The position numbers were made by a program, and so were the translations under genes. From NCBI GenBank assembly GCA_945643635.1, contig CALZFC010000066.1, forward strand, positions 947,501-1,011,500: DNA of 64,000 nt, read 5' to 3'. This document shows positions 62,978 to 64,000 of the stretch, piece after piece. Below the pieces are notes generated by a model, which saw nothing but the letters and a program-made list of their open reading frames with translations, did no database searches and was not told the origin of the DNA. Position 1 is the stretch's first letter; every line of letters begins with the position of its first letter. The stretch is from Allodiplogaster sudhausi (lineage: Eukaryota > Nematoda > Chromadorea > Rhabditida > Diplogasteridae).

Positions 62978-64000
62978 TCTATTCTCTCTGTCTATCTCTC
63001 TCTCTCTCTCCATTTCTATATTTTTCTTCACTTTTCATCAACTCTGCTCGTTCAGCTGCCTTCAGTTTCTTTCACGACAGAAGAGTCGTCCGGTTTGCCT
63101 ACAGAGAAAATGGGCAGTCTTTTCCACTTTGAACGCCTTTTCCTTTCTTTCTGCCACTGGATATTATGATGCATTACAACATGAGGAGCGCTGAGGACAC
63201 TGAAAGGACACTGAATATGAAGATGGAGAGGAGAAAACGAAAAGACGCAGAAGAGAGACTGAGAAGTGGGAGAAAGAGACAGAGGGGGAATGAGCGAGAG
63301 AGAGAGAGGGTGTGAGAGAGATAAAGAGAGAGACCACCTGACGGACTGGCCACGTTGTCTCTGGTGGCAGTTCCCTGCGGCCGTTCCTAGCATCTCCGGG
63401 GTCCAACAAAGTGTACTTGGCTAGTCGTTAGTCGATCTTGGCAAATGTGCTGAAATCATCGATGTAAGTCATTTAAAAATTTTGATTAGTTTTACAACGA
63501 GAGATAAATTTTAAAATAATGCCATTATGCGAATGAATGGTGCGATTCAAAACTCTCGCATTGAATCTCTCGCACTCTCTCTCCATTTCCTTGTCTCTGA
63601 TTTCCCTCTCTCGCACAATCTCCCCCTTCCTTGTCTCTGATTTCCCTCTCTCGCACACTCTCCCCCTTCCTTGTCTCTGACTTCCCTCTCTCGCACACTC
63701 TCCCCCTTCCTTGTCTCTGACTTCCCTCTCTCGCACACTCTCCCCCTTCCTTGTCTCTGACTTCCCCTTCTCGCTTCCCATTCGCCTATGAAAACCCTCG
63801 TCTCACGCTCACTTCCATCACAATTGGCGGCCATCGAAATATGCACACTCCTCTTCCGTCGCATCTTTGCCTCTTTCCTCTCCTCCCTCGTTCCCTCCCA
63901 CTCTCTCTCTCTTTCTCTTCTTCTTCTTCTTCTCTCTCTCCAAACCTCGCGCTCTCATCATCTCTTGCTTTCTTTGGGTTCCTGGCATTTGACAAATATG
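61318..64000. other. CT-rich region without a supported gene
   Basis: CT microsatellites at 61617-61735, 62335-62425 and 62928-63012, GA-rich DNA at 63230-63330, and a minisatellite at 63589-63775. Frames here are repeat-derived. It resembles the DNA upstream of Groucho and may be the leader of a gene beyond the window. Confidence 0.55.
63589..63775 (-). repeat. 40-bp minisatellite, about 4.5 units
   Basis: Units containing CCTTGTCTCTGAYTTCCCTC repeat every 40 bp (landmarks at 63601, 63641, 63681, 63721, 63761). As 40 is not a multiple of three, the repeat passes through all frames and gives overlapping Arg/Glu-rich frames on the minus strand. Confidence 0.9.

Noticed and set aside
63547..63864. 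Arg/Glu-rich minus-strand frames of about 100 codons
   Set aside because: They are produced by the 40-bp minisatellite and shift frame with each unit.

Overview
This is eukaryotic nuclear DNA, most probably from a nematode. Genes are split into many short exons by introns that are often only 45-70 nt with GT...AG ends. The minus-strand protein ending at 17798 has a C-terminal domain of the nematode SXP/RAL-2 (DUF148) type. Two large genes are built from cysteine modules resembling the nematode C6 domain, and one inserted element has ends like those of the C. elegans transposon Tc1. I cannot name the clade or species. The DNA is full of (CT)n/(GA)n tracts, which create many meaningless Ser/Leu or Arg/Glu open frames.

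Layout: 1-4.5 kb is low-complexity DNA upstream of a Groucho/TLE (UNC-37-type) corepressor gene (4522-9096, +). A probable beta-propeller gene of unknown identity follows (10532-12048, +). A poorly resolved minus-strand candidate lies at 13.4-14.5 kb. Then come a UDP-glucuronosyltransferase gene with apparent coding breaks (14632-17220, +), a DUF148 protein (17798-about 19060, -) and an OTUD7/Cezanne-type deubiquitinase whose first exon seems to lie 4.8 kb upstream of the rest (20450-28948, -). A head-to-head spacer separates the latter from the SON splicing-factor homologue (30666-37279, +). An unrecognised acidic protein (38185-41307, +) and the ER oxidoreductin ERO1 (42196-47224, +) follow.

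The last part (47.8-61.3 kb) is the most unusual. It holds two tandem secreted proteins, each with a signal peptide, seven copies of a two-exon cysteine module, and a long low-complexity tail. Their first modules are the most alike, which points to a tandem duplication. The cluster carries a tRNA-Asp gene in an intron and four foldback elements in or between the genes, three of them with clear CAGT ends and TA target duplications. The window ends in CT-rich repeats without a gene I can support.

The genes are independent eukaryotic units, not an operon. Functional themes are transcriptional repression (Groucho), splicing (SON), ubiquitin editing (OTUD7), glucuronidation (UGT) and oxidative folding (ERO1). 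ERO1 stands just upstream of two disulphide-rich secreted proteins; that proximity is suggestive only.
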